A DNA stretch of 64,000 bases from Pelomonas sp. Root1444 (GTDB lineage: Bacteria > Pseudomonadota > Gammaproteobacteria > Burkholderiales > Burkholderiaceae_C): NCBI RefSeq assembly GCF_001426885.1, contig NZ_LMFP01000013.1, positions 360,659 to 424,658 on the forward strand. The letters run 5' to 3'. A program made the translations under genes and the position numbers. Of this stretch, positions 44,168 through 53,947 are shown in pieces. The notes beneath the pieces are model-generated. The model did no database searches. It was not told where the DNA came from and was given only the letters and a program-made list of their open reading frames with translations. Every line of letters starts with the position of its first letter. Positions within the stretch are counted from its first letter, which is position 1.

Positions 44168-45181
44168 CTATTGCGCCACCAGCTCCACGCGGCGGTTGCG
44201 AGCCCGCCCGGCCTCCTCGCCGTTGCCGGCCACCGGCGCCAGGCTGGCCAGGCCCTTGGGCACCAGGCGCTTGGCATCGACCTTGTAGGGCGCCGCAGCC
44301 AGCGCCGCGACGACGGCCTGGGCGCGGGCGAGGCTCAACTTCTCGTTGGCCTCGAAGCCGCCGACGTTGTCGGTGTGGCCGACGATCCAGGCCTTCAGCG
44401 CGGGCTGGCTCTTCAGCAGCTCGGCCATCGCCTCCAGCTGGGCCTTGGACTCGGGCTTGAGCTCGGTCTTGCCGGTGTCGAAGAACAGACCCGTCAGTGT
44501 GACGCGGCCCTCGGCCGCCAGGCCGGCCTGCATCGCGGCCGGGTCGACGCTGACCTGGCCGGTCTCCATGGCCTTGGGTTCGACGACTTCGAGGTAGGTG
44601 GCGACGAGGCCGGTGGTTGCGTTGGCGGCCACCGAGTTGTAGAGCAGCACGGTGGCTTCCTGCCCCGGCTTGCCGAGCGTGCCGACGAGCATGCGGCCGT
44701 CCTCGGCGGACAGCGCCGACGTCAGGCTGTAGCGGCTGCCGGTGGGCGTGTCGACGTCGCCCTTGGCCCAGGTCATGCCCTTGTTGGGCTCGCTGGTCTT
44801 CCACCACGCGAAGTAGAGGTCGGCGCAGTTGCGCTCGCACGAGAAGCGCTTCTTGAAGCCGGCGGCGTTGAGCGCCTGCTCGTAGTTGCGCCACACCTCC
44901 AGCGCGGACTTGCCGCGCGGCGCGATGTAGACCGTGCGCGTGACCTTGCCTTCGAGGTTGAGCAGCTCCGTGAACTGGCGCTTGTCCGCCTTGGACAGCT
45001 CGGCGCTGGCGGGCACGACGGCGGCGTCCCAACTGGAGACGCGCTGGCCGGCTAGCCAGGAGCCGGCGAAGCGCTTGATGAGCGGGTGGTCGGCGGCGCC
45101 GGGCAGGTCGGAGACGGGCTTGTCGGCGGCGAAGCTGGCGGTGGCGGCCAGCAGCGTGGCGATGGCGGCGATGAGCTTCAT
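44168..45181 (-). CDS. OmpA-family protein with DUF4892-like N-terminus (copy 1)
   Basis: 337 residues with signal peptide MKLIAAIATLLAATASFA. Residues about 20-215 are a DUF4892-like domain (PGAADHPLIKRFAGSWL, VEPKAMETGQV). The C-terminal OmpA/MotB peptidoglycan-binding domain (about 225-337) contains LFFDTGKTELKPESKAQL, IVGHTDNVGGFEANEKLSLARAQAVV and NRRVEL. It probably tethers the envelope to the cell wall. A clear paralogue lies 24 bp upstream in the same direction, so the two arose by tandem duplication. Confidence 0.85.
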   Translation of the reverse strand: MKLIAAIATLLAATASFAADKPVSDLPGAADHPLIKRFAGSWLAGQRVSSWDAAVVPASAELSKADKRQFTELLNLEGKVTRTVYIAPRGKSALEVWRNYEQALNAAGFKKRFSCERNCADLYFAWWKTSEPNKGMTWAKGDVDTPTGSRYSLTSALSAEDGRMLVGTLGKPGQEATVLLYNSVAANATTGLVATYLEVVEPKAMETGQVSVDPAAMQAGLAAEGRVTLTGLFFDTGKTELKPESKAQLEAMAELLKSQPALKAWIVGHTDNVGGFEANEKLSLARAQAVVAALAAAPYKVDAKRLVPKGLASLAPVAGNGEEAGRARNRRVELVAQ

Positions 45182-45205
45182 GATTCGGTTGGATAGGGCG
45201 TTAGG

Positions 45206-46234
45206 TTATTGCAGCACCATCTCGACGCGGCGGTTCTTCGCGCGGCCGTCTTCGCTGCCGTTGGCGGCCACGGGCGCGAAGTTGGCGACGCCGCGCGCCT
45301 GCAGCCGGTTGGCCGCGATGCCGCGCTGCGCCAGCGCCGCCACCACCGACTGGGCGCGGCCCTGGCTCAGCGCGAGGTTGGCGTCGATGCTGCCGACGTT
45401 GTCGGTGTGGCCGACGATGAGCACCTTCAGCGCCGGCTGGGCCTTCAGCACGGCGGCCATCTGGTCCAGCTGCTTGCCGCTTTCGGGCTTGATGTCGGTT
45501 TTGCCGGTGTCGAAGAGCAGGCCGTACAGCGCCACCTTGCCCTCGGCCTGCAGGCCCTGGCCGATGGCCTTGGCATCGACCGTGACCTGGCCGGTGGGCA
45601 TGGCCTTGGGCTCGACGATCTCGATGTAGGTCGCGGCACGGTTCGTGTGCTCGTTCTCGGCCATGGACGTGAACAGCAGCAGGTTCAGCGTGCGGCCGCC
45701 GCTGGTGAGGGTGCCGACCGTCATGCGGGCCTGGTCGTAGCTGAGCGCCATCGGCAGGGCCCAGGTGCTGCCGCGGTGCGCACTGTCCGCGGCGGGCAGG
45801 TCGCCCTCGGCCCAGCGCATGCCCTTGCCGCGCTCGTAGCCGTCGATGGCGAAGTAGGCCTTGGTGCAGCCTTGGGCTTCGCTCTCGCAGCCCCAGGTGG
45901 GCTTGAAGCCGGCGGCAGTGAGCGCCTGCTGGTAGTTGCGGAACACCTCCAGCGGGCTCTTGCCCAGCGGCGCGAGGTAATACAGGCGCGTGACCTTGCC
46001 CTCGACGTTGACCGGGCGGTTGAACTTGTCTTCGGTCTTCGAGACGCCACTGGCGTCGGGGAAGCTGCGCTGCTCCCACTCCTGCTGCGCGTAGCCGACA
46101 AGCAGGCTGCCGGTGAAGCGCTTGAGGACGGGATGGTCGGCGCTACCCGGGACGTCGGCCTTCGGGGCGTCGGCTTGCGCGGTGGCAACGGTCAGGGAGG
46201 CCAGCAGGGCGAGGGCGGTGCGGGTCAGCGTCAT
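45206..46234 (-). CDS. OmpA-family protein with DUF4892-like N-terminus (copy 2)
   Basis: 342 residues with signal peptide MTLTRTALALLASLTVATAQA. The domain order is the same as its neighbour: DUF4892-like (PGSADHPVLKRFTGSLLVGYAQQEWEQ, VEPKAMPTGQV), then OmpA C-terminal (LLFDTGKTDIKPESGKQL, IVGHTDNVGSIDANLALSQGRAQSVV, NRRVEM). The ATG at 46234 gives the signal peptide; the longer upstream frame runs into the GNAT gene's leader and is not coding. It is the upstream gene of the tandem pair. Confidence 0.85.
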   Translation of the reverse strand: MTLTRTALALLASLTVATAQADAPKADVPGSADHPVLKRFTGSLLVGYAQQEWEQRSFPDASGVSKTEDKFNRPVNVEGKVTRLYYLAPLGKSPLEVFRNYQQALTAAGFKPTWGCESEAQGCTKAYFAIDGYERGKGMRWAEGDLPAADSAHRGSTWALPMALSYDQARMTVGTLTSGGRTLNLLLFTSMAENEHTNRAATYIEIVEPKAMPTGQVTVDAKAIGQGLQAEGKVALYGLLFDTGKTDIKPESGKQLDQMAAVLKAQPALKVLIVGHTDNVGSIDANLALSQGRAQSVVAALAQRGIAANRLQARGVANFAPVAANGSEDGRAKNRRVEMVLQ

Positions 46235-46337
46235 GTGGGCGGCGTCGAATGAGAGGCACGATGTTGACGCAGCCACCGCGCCGGCCCGCGTCGCGGCCGA
46301 CCTGCAAACGTGGGAGCCGAAAGCGGTGACGACGCCT

Positions 46338-47084
46338 TCAGGCCAGCTCGGTCTCGGGGCTGCGGTAGTGGTAGCGGTAGGCGAAGACGAAGCCCAGGCG
46401 CGCGTAGAGCCGCTGGGCGACGCTGTTGTCGCTGCCCACCTGCAGGTAGGCCTGGCGCGCGCCCTGGGCGTGGGCCAGCGCGAGCAGCGCGCGGCACAGG
46501 CGCTCGGCATGGCCGTGGCGCGGCACGGCCGAGAAGACGTCGTAGAGGCCCACGATGTCGTCGTCGACAACCATCTGGCCACAGGCCAGCAGCGCGCCGC
46601 CGGCGTCGTTCAGCGCGAAGCCCTGGTAGGTGACCGGGGCGTTAGCAATGCGCTCCGCATGGGCGGCGATGGCCGTGCTGGAGGAGCCGCGCAAGGCGCC
46701 GACGACGGCGGCGTAGGCGGGCGCATCGAGGGCCTGGAGGGCAGCGGGTGCGGGCTCGGGCGTGAGCCGGTCCAGCACCATCACATCGGCCGCGTCGAAC
46801 ACGCCCCAGCCCTTGGCGGCGAGGCGCGCGTCCAGGTCGGCCGGCTGGCTCCACGGCGTCACGCGGATGGCCAGCGGCAGGCCGGCGGCGTCGTAGGCCT
46901 GCTGGCAGCGGGCGAGCAGGTCGTCCAGCGGCAGCGTGCCCTGGTGCAGCGCGTTGATGCAGCGCGAGCGCTTGGCCTTGCCGGGCGACAGCCGGATCAG
47001 CCAGCCGTCGATGTCGGCCTGCTGGGGCGGGGCGCTGGCGTCGAGGCCGGCCATTTCGGCGCGCAGGGCAAGGGCGTCAAGCAT
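46338..47084 (-). CDS. GNAT-family acetyltransferase (two-half type)
   Basis: 248 residues. The N-terminal half (about 1-115) is a degenerate acetyltransferase-like region (DGWLIRLSPGKAKRSRCINAL) as in the YjdJ/DUF4081-like acetyltransferases. The C-terminal half has the true GNAT core: GLYDVFSAVPRHGHAERLCRALLALAHAQGARQAYLQVGSDNSVAQRLYARLGFVFAYRYHYR. Its ATG lies inside the end of the upstream GNAT gene (8-bp overlap), so they are coupled. Substrate unknown. Confidence 0.82.
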   Translation of the reverse strand: MLDALALRAEMAGLDASAPPQQADIDGWLIRLSPGKAKRSRCINALHQGTLPLDDLLARCQQAYDAAGLPLAIRVTPWSQPADLDARLAAKGWGVFDAADVMVLDRLTPEPAPAALQALDAPAYAAVVGALRGSSSTAIAAHAERIANAPVTYQGFALNDAGGALLACGQMVVDDDIVGLYDVFSAVPRHGHAERLCRALLALAHAQGARQAYLQVGSDNSVAQRLYARLGFVFAYRYHYRSPETELA

Positions 47085-47616
47085 TGGCGTCGAGCAGGGT
47101 GGAAGGATTGCGCCAGATGCAGCGCCATTCGGGCAGGCAGACACCACCGAAAGGCGGCGTCGTGCCGGGGTCGATGAACTCGGCGCCCATGCGCGCATAG
47201 AAGCGCTTGGCGGGCTCGTTCTGGTCCAGCACCCACAGGTGCAGCGGCAGGGTGTGCGCCGGCCCCAGCTCGCGGACGACGGCCTGCAGCAGCCGGCGGC
47301 CGATGCCACCGCCCTTCAGCTCTGGGTGGACGTGCAGGTTGTCGACCAGCGTGCCGCAGACGGGGTCGTGGCCAGGCAGCACGTAGGCGAAGCCGATCAG
47401 CCGGCCCGAAGCGTCTTCGGCGACGATGCCGAAGGCGGACGTGACCGGCGAGGTTTGCAGGCGCTCACGCCAGACGGCCCGGCGGTCGGCGAAGACGTCG
47501 TGGTCGAGGAAGCTGTCCGGCACGATGCCGCGGTAGGCGCTGCGCCAGCTGGTGGCGTGCAGGTCGGCGACTGCGTCGGCATCGCTGTCTTGCATCGGCC
47601 TCAGCGTCACGCTCAT
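47077..47616 (-). CDS. GNAT-family N-acetyltransferase
   Basis: 179 residues. [37 protein letters not shown], the acetyl-CoA loop [23 protein letters not shown] and [18 protein letters not shown] are textbook GNAT motifs. It begins 4 bp within the end of parA (ATGA), so it is translationally coupled to parA and may share its promoter. In an intact par locus parB would be expected near this position. Confidence 0.87.
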   Translation of the reverse strand: MSVTLRPMQDSDADAVADLHATSWRSAYRGIVPDSFLDHDVFADRRAVWRERLQTSPVTSAFGIVAEDASGRLIGFAYVLPGHDPVCGTLVDNLHVHPELKGGGIGRRLLQAVVRELGPAHTLPLHLWVLDQNEPAKRFYARMGAEFIDPGTTPPFGGVCLPEWRCIWRNPSTLLDANA

Positions 47617-48386
47617 CGCATCGTCTCGATCCGCCGCACCATCTCCTTGGCGAAGTCGACGAAGGCCACCGCGCCCTTGGAGCTGGGGTCGAACACCACA
47701 CCGGGCAGGCCGTAGCTCGGCGCCTCGGCCAGGCGGACGTTGCGCGGGATGACCGTGTCGAAGACCTTGTTGCCGAAGTGGGCCTTGAGCTGGTCACTGA
47801 CCTGCTGCTGCAGCGTGATGCGCGGGTCGAACATGACGCGCAGCAGGCCGATGATCTGCAGGTCAGGGTTCAGGTTGGCGTGGATCTGCTTGATGGTGTT
47901 GACCAGGTCGGTCAGGCCTTCCAGCGCGAAGTACTCGCACTGCATCGGCACGATGACGCCATGGGCGCAGCACAGGCCGTTCAGCGTCAACATCGACAGC
48001 GACGGCGGGCAGTCGATGAGGATGAAGTCGTAGTCCTTGCCGGCGTCTGCCAGCGCCGCCTTCAGCCGCGCCTCGCGGCGCTCCAGTGCGACCAGGTCCA
48101 CCTCCGCGCCGGCCAATTCGCGGTTGGCACCCAGGACGTCATAGCCGGCTTTCTCGGCGCGGGCCTTGGCCTCGGGCAGCGAGGCGGATTCCAGCAGCAC
48201 GTCGTAGACGGTCAACTCCAGCTTGCGCTTGTCGATGCCCGAGCCCATCGTCGCGTTGCCTTGCGGGTCCAGGTCGACGACGAGGACGCGCTGGCCGATC
48301 TGCGCCAGGCCGGCGGCGAGGTTGACGGTGGTGGTGGTCTTGCCGACGCCGCCCTTCTGGTTGGCGATGCAGAAAATCTTGGCCAT
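47613..48386 (-). CDS. parA: Chromosome-partitioning ATPase ParA (Soj)
   Basis: 257 residues. It is a deviant-Walker-A ATPase: KGGVGKTTT (11-19, with both signature lysines K11 and K16), [14 protein letters not shown] (Walker A') and [16 protein letters not shown] (Walker B). The length is that of chromosomal Soj-type proteins without an N-terminal HTH. It drives origin segregation together with ParB on parS. It is the third gene of mnmG-rsmG-parA, 76 bp after rsmG, and overlaps a GNAT gene at its end. parB is 11 kb away. Confidence 0.96.
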   Translation of the reverse strand: MAKIFCIANQKGGVGKTTTTVNLAAGLAQIGQRVLVVDLDPQGNATMGSGIDKRKLELTVYDVLLESASLPEAKARAEKAGYDVLGANRELAGAEVDLVALERREARLKAALADAGKDYDFILIDCPPSLSMLTLNGLCCAHGVIVPMQCEYFALEGLTDLVNTIKQIHANLNPDLQIIGLLRVMFDPRITLQQQVSDQLKAHFGNKVFDTVIPRNVRLAEAPSYGLPGVVFDPSSKGAVAFVDFAKEMVRRIETMR

Positions 48387-48462
48387 GGGTTCCAGTTTTC
48401 GACTACCGGCATCGTACCGGCGAGAGGGCGGGTCGACCCTCGGGCGCGACCCGTGAGTCAGC

Positions 48463-49085
48463 TCAGCGAGGGCGCATCCACACGATGCAGCGCTGGGCAT
48501 CCAGGCCCGGGACGGCCAGTTGTTCCACGTGAAACACGTCCACGTCGGCAGGCAGCGCGGCCATCTCGTCGGCGGGGTGCTGCCCCTTCATGGCCATCCA
48601 CACCGCACCCTCGGCGAGGTGCTGGCGAGTCAGGCGGGTGAAGTCGACCAGGGACGCGAAGGCGCGCGAGGTGATGACACCGAACGGCTCGGTCTCCAGC
48701 GCTTCGACGCGGCTGTGCACGCCGTGCAGGTTGGGCAGCTTCAGCTCGGCCGCGACCTGCTGGATGAACGTCGCCTTCTTGGCGACGGCATCCACGCAGC
48801 TGACGTCGGTCTCAGGGAAGCAGATCGCAATGACGACGCCCGGCAGCCCACCGCCCGCACCAACGTCCATCAATCGGGCCGGCGCGCCGTGGCGCTTCAG
48901 GGGCGCGACGACGGAGAGGCTGTCCACCAGGTGGTGGCTCAGCATCTGCGCCGGGTCACGCACGGCGGTCAGGTTGTAGACCTTGTTCCACTTCTGCAGC
49001 AGGGCCAGGTAGGCCAGCAGCTGGTCGAGTTGGGAGTCGTTGAGTTCGAGGCCGAGTTCGGTGGCGGCCGCTTGGAGGGCGTCCC

Positions 49086-49089
<4 letters not shown>
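48463..49089 (-). CDS. rsmG: 16S rRNA (guanine527-N7)-methyltransferase RsmG
   Basis: 208 residues. It methylates G527 in the 530 loop of 16S rRNA using SAM; loss gives low-level streptomycin resistance in other bacteria. Motifs: [30 protein letters not shown], the SAM loop [15 protein letters not shown] (GAGGGLPG about 77-84) and [10 protein letters not shown]. The ATG overlaps the mnmG stop (ATGA). A parS-like palindrome lies in its 3' part, encoding DVFHVEQL. Confidence 0.95.
48521..48536. promoter_or_regulatory. parS-like site in rsmG (15/16 match)
   Basis: TGTTCCACGTGAAACA differs from the parS consensus TGTTTCACGTGAAACA at one base. It is within the coding sequence of rsmG and 140 bp upstream of parA; ParB should bind here. 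Confidence 0.75.
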
Positions 49090-51035
<1,946 letters not shown>

Positions 51036-51089
51036 CTCGATCCTGGAAAGAACGCAGGCCCGCGCGAGGGCTCGGGCAAACCCCGAATT

Positions 51090-51854
51090 TTACGAAGCGG
51101 CTGTGGATAAGTCATCCGACGATTTCTCGGGCGCGAGCGCCACGCGCAGGCCGCCGAGGGCAGGTGAACGGTCGGCCGTCACGGCCCAACCCTGCAGGGC
51201 GGCGATGCGCTTCACGATGGACCAACCCAGGCCGCTGCCCGGAGCCGCGGCGTCCGCGCGCCGCAGGTGGTGGACGTGGACCTCGATGGCATTGCTGTCC
51301 ACCTCCTGGCCCCAGGCATAGAGCTGCGCCTCCAGCTGCTCGCGGCTCAGCACGCGGCCGGCCTGGCGCAGCAGCAGGGCCAGTAGGTCGAACTCGCGCG
51401 CCGACAGCGCGACCTCGGCGCCCGCCTGCGTCACGCGGCGGGTGGCAGGATCCAGTGCGACGTCCCGCCACGCCAGTTGCTCCTGCTGCTGGCCGTGGGC
51501 GCGCCGCACCAACGCCCGCAGCCGCGCGCCCAGCTCGAACAAATCCACCGGCTTGACGACATAGTCGTCGGCGCCGCCGTCCAGGCCGCGGATGCGGTCG
51601 GGCACGGCGTCGCGGGCGGTCAGCACCAGCACGGGCACCGTGCAGCCGGCCGCGCGGGCGCGCGCCAGCGCCTGCAGCCCGTCCAGCCGGGGCAGGCCCA
51701 GGTCGAGCACGGCCGCGGCATAGGGCGCGGCGCGCAGCTCGCGTTCGGCGGCCTCGCCGTCGCGCACCCAGTCCACCTGGAAGCCCTGTTGGCGCAGGCC
51801 CGCGCGCAGGCCGTCGCCCAGCAGCGGGTCGTCTTCGGCGAGCAGGATGCGCAT
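51090..51854 (-). CDS. OmpR-type response regulator fused to a histidine-kinase tail (probable deletion hybrid)
   Basis: 254 residues. Residues 1-199 are a QseB/TctD-like regulator: acidic DD (8-9), phospho-acceptor D51, K101 in VVKPVD, and a winged helix with SAREFDLLALLLRQAGRVLSREQLE and SNAIEVHVHHLRR. At residue 199-200 the protein switches to ADAAAPGSGLGWSIVKRIAAL and then SPALGGLRVAL, which is the G2-box end of a QseC-like sensor kinase. The wing and C-terminal strands of the DNA-binding domain (the usual IRTVRGVGY) and about 90% of the kinase are missing. A deletion between the two adjacent genes explains this. Probably non-functional or altered in DNA binding. A perfect DnaA box lies in its last codons. 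It follows the cytochrome b gene by 7 bp. Confidence 0.8.
   Translation of the reverse strand: MRILLAEDDPLLGDGLRAGLRQQGFQVDWVRDGEAAERELRAAPYAAAVLDLGLPRLDGLQALARARAAGCTVPVLVLTARDAVPDRIRGLDGGADDYVVKPVDLFELGARLRALVRRAHGQQQEQLAWRDVALDPATRRVTQAGAEVALSAREFDLLALLLRQAGRVLSREQLEAQLYAWGQEVDSNAIEVHVHHLRRADAAAPGSGLGWSIVKRIAALQGWAVTADRSPALGGLRVALAPEKSSDDLSTAAS
51102..51110 (-). promoter_or_regulatory. Perfect DnaA box upstream of mnmG
   Basis: TGTGGATAA (TTATCCACA on the minus strand) lies 67 bp upstream of the mnmG ATG, inside the 3' end of the hybrid regulator gene. It could couple the mnmG-rsmG-parA operon to DnaA. Confidence 0.5.
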
Positions 51855-51861
51855 CGTCTCG

Positions 51862-52593
51862 TCAGTCGTCGTCGTGGTCCCGTTCGCGATGATGCCGCCC
51901 TTCACCATGCGTTTGGCCGTGCGCTGCCTCGCCGGCATCGCGCCAGGGCGAGGCCGGCCCCAGGCTCCAGGCCCAGAAGCCCAGCACGGCGACGAGCAGC
52001 GCAGCGGCCAGGCCGCGGTGCATGGCCCGCGTCGGCGGCGTGCCGGCCGGCACGGCCTTGCGGCCGGTCAGCATCGCCGGCACGAGCCGGTCGCGCGCCA
52101 GCCAGCTCGTCAGCAGCACCGCGGCCACATGCATGCCCACCAGCAGCAGCAGCCCGTTGGCCAGCGTCTCATGCACCTCCTCCCAGGCCTCGCCGCCCTG
52201 CCAGGCCAGCCAGCCGCTGCCGGCTGCCAGCAGGCCGGTCGCGATCAGCGCCAGCACCGCCCAGCCACCTGCCGGGTTGTGGCCGGCATGCGGCCGCGCC
52301 CGGCCCGCCAGCAGCTCGCGCAGGTGCGCAACCACGGCGGCCGGCCCGCGCACGAAGCTCGCGAAGCGTGCCGGCGGCGTGCCGACGAAGCCCCACAGCA
52401 GCCGCAGCGCCATCGCGCCGGCCAGCGTCAGGCCGAAGCTGATGTGCACGGCCCGCCAGCCATAGGCCTCGGCGGTCAGCCAGGCGCCGACCACGCTCAG
52501 CGCCATCAGCCCGTGCAGCAGGCGCACCGGTGCGTCCCACAGCGGCTGCGTGACGGGGGTGGACGGGGCGGTGTCGGTCGAAGGCGAGGTCAT
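51862..52593 (-). CDS. Cytochrome b561-type membrane protein (Ni/Fe-hydrogenase b-type fold)
   Basis: 243 residues with four membrane helices plus a His-rich tail. LWDAPVRLLHGLMALSVVGAWL and VHISFGLTLAGAMALRLLWGFVGT contain heme-ligand histidines; GMHVAAVLLTSWLARDRLVPAMLTGRK has the last one. The C-terminus HGQTHGEGRHHRERDHDDD is His/Asp-rich and may bind metal. An AGGAG ribosome-binding site precedes the ATG. In relatives I recall a cytochrome c, this cytochrome b, then an OmpR-type regulator and kinase; the two-component part here is the truncated hybrid. It is divergent from a Crp-type gene. Confidence 0.85.
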   Translation of the reverse strand: MTSPSTDTAPSTPVTQPLWDAPVRLLHGLMALSVVGAWLTAEAYGWRAVHISFGLTLAGAMALRLLWGFVGTPPARFASFVRGPAAVVAHLRELLAGRARPHAGHNPAGGWAVLALIATGLLAAGSGWLAWQGGEAWEEVHETLANGLLLLVGMHVAAVLLTSWLARDRLVPAMLTGRKAVPAGTPPTRAMHRGLAAALLVAVLGFWAWSLGPASPWRDAGEAAHGQTHGEGRHHRERDHDDD

Positions 52594-52700
52594 GACGGCT
52601 CCTGATGCGAATGCCGCCATGCTGACGGGCCCGGCTTAGTGCTGGCTGAAGCCGCATGCGTTCCGGCCGCCGAGGGCGCGCGCCGTGCTGCAATCGGGCC

Positions 52701-53339
52701 ATGCCTTTTCCGCCCGACCCCGCCCTGGCGCCGCTGGCCGAACTGGCCCGCCGGGCCCGCCCCCTGCGCGTGCCCGCCGGCACGCGGCTGTTCGAGGCCG
52801 GCCAGCCCTGCCCGGGCTTTCCCATCGTCGACGCGGGCTGCGTGCGCGTGTCGCTGGCCTCGCCGGACGGCCGCCAGATGGAGCTCTACCGCGTCGAGCC
52901 GGGGGAGGTCTGCGTCGTGTCGGCCACCTGCCTGTTTGCGCATCGCGTGGCCACCGCGCAAGGCGAGGCACGCACCGAGACCGCGCTGCGACTCGTCAGC
53001 CCGGCCGACTTCGAGGCCGTCTGCGAGCGCGACCCGCTGCTGCGCCGCTACGTGATGGGGCTGATGGCCGAGCGCCTGGCCGACCTGATGGCGCTGGTCG
53101 AGGCCGTGGCCTTCCAGCGGCTGGACCAGCGCCTGGCCGCCTTGCTGGGCGCGCGCGGCCCGCGGCTCGCCGCCACCCACCAGCAGCTGGCCGACGAGCT
53201 GGGCACGGTGCGCGAGATCGTCAGCCGGCTGCTGCGCCGCTTCGAGCGCGATGGCCTGGTGCGCCTCGGGCGCGAGCGCATCGAGGTGGTCAGCGCTGCC
53301 GGCCTGCAGCGGGTTTGCGCTGGCGCAAGCGTTGTGTGA
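52701..53339 (+). CDS. Crp/Fnr-family transcriptional regulator
   Basis: 212 residues. A cNMP-binding-like beta-roll (about 10-110) precedes the dimer helix and a C-terminal HTH with THQQLADELGTVREIVSRLLRRFERDGLV. The recognition helix has R171-E172-x3-R176, the RExxxR pattern by which E. coli CRP reads TGTGA. The protein is Cys-rich in the sensor domain (C37, C47, C71, C77, C108), so redox or metal sensing is possible, but the FNR cysteine arrangement is absent. A TGTGA-N6-TCACC palindrome overlaps its stop codon and precedes the next gene. It has the common Crp length. Confidence 0.87.
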   Translation: MPFPPDPALAPLAELARRARPLRVPAGTRLFEAGQPCPGFPIVDAGCVRVSLASPDGRQMELYRVEPGEVCVVSATCLFAHRVATAQGEARTETALRLVSPADFEAVCERDPLLRRYVMGLMAERLADLMALVEAVAFQRLDQRLAALLGARGPRLAATHQQLADELGTVREIVSRLLRRFERDGLVRLGRERIEVVSAAGLQRVCAGASVV

Positions 53340-53350
53340 CCGCGGTCACC
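53335..53350. promoter_or_regulatory. CRP-type operator candidate TGTGA-N6-TCACC
   Basis: TGTGACCGCGGTCACC contains a perfect 14-bp palindrome GTGACCGCGGTCAC and matches the CRP consensus TGTGA-N6-TCACA in all but the last base. It overlaps the stop codon of the Crp-type gene and lies 58 bp upstream of the DUF2892 gene. Confidence 0.55.
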
Positions 53351-53407
53351 GACAGGCCGGCCGCCCCGGCGCAGCATGCAAGCCATCGCAACCCGAGGAG
53401 AAGCAAG

Positions 53408-53602
53408 ATGTTCAAGACCAATGTCGGCGGCCTGGACCGCGGTGCGCGCATCGCAGCCGGCCTCGCGCTGCTGGGCCTGGCGGTGACCGGCAGCATCGGC
53501 GCCTGGGGCTACATCGGCCTGGTGCCGCTGGCCACCGGCCTGATGGGCAGCTGCCCGCTGTACGCGCTGTTCGGCTTCAGCACCTGCCCGCGCAAGTCCT
53601 GA
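53408..53602 (+). CDS. DUF2892/YgaP-like small membrane protein
   Basis: 64 residues. [25 protein letters not shown] is the DUF2892 signature, followed by two membrane helices with [17 protein letters not shown] between and after them. Related domains form the membrane part of YgaP rhodaneses. The two Cys in [13 protein letters not shown] are conserved in this family. GAGGAG precedes the ATG. It sits just downstream of a CRP-type operator and may be the target of the preceding regulator. Confidence 0.88.
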   Translation: MFKTNVGGLDRGARIAAGLALLGLAVTGSIGAWGYIGLVPLATGLMGSCPLYALFGFSTCPRKS

Positions 53603-53627
53603 GGCGCGTGGGCGGGACAATGCCGGC

Positions 53628-53915
53628 ATGGCCTTGTCCCAGCCCTCGACATCCCCCGCCTGCCGCCCCCGGTGCGCCGCCTGCTGCATCGCCCCGTCGA
53701 TCAGCTCGCCCATCCCCGGCCACCCTGGCGGCAAGCCGGCCGGTGTGCGCTGCGTGCAGCTGGACGACGAAGACCGCTGCCGCCTCTTCGGCCGGCCCGA
53801 GCGGCCGGCGGTGTGCGGCTCGCTGGCGCCGCACGCGGAGATGTGCGGTGACAGCCGCGAGCAGGCCATGCACTGGCTGGGATGGATGGAGCGCGAGACG
53901 GCGCCAGGCGGCTAG
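53628..53915 (+). CDS. YkgJ/UPF0153-family Cys-cluster protein
   Basis: 95 residues. Cys-rich pattern CRPRCAACC near 12-20, then [29 protein letters not shown] and [17 protein letters not shown], the zinc- or iron-binding Cys motif of the YkgJ family. The function of the family is unknown. It is 25 bp after the DUF2892 gene and 32 bp before a solute-receptor gene in the same direction. Confidence 0.85.
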   Translation: MALSQPSTSPACRPRCAACCIAPSISSPIPGHPGGKPAGVRCVQLDDEDRCRLFGRPERPAVCGSLAPHAEMCGDSREQAMHWLGWMERETAPGG

Positions 53916-53947
53916 AGTCGGGTGGTCCGCCGCTGCCACCCACCGCC

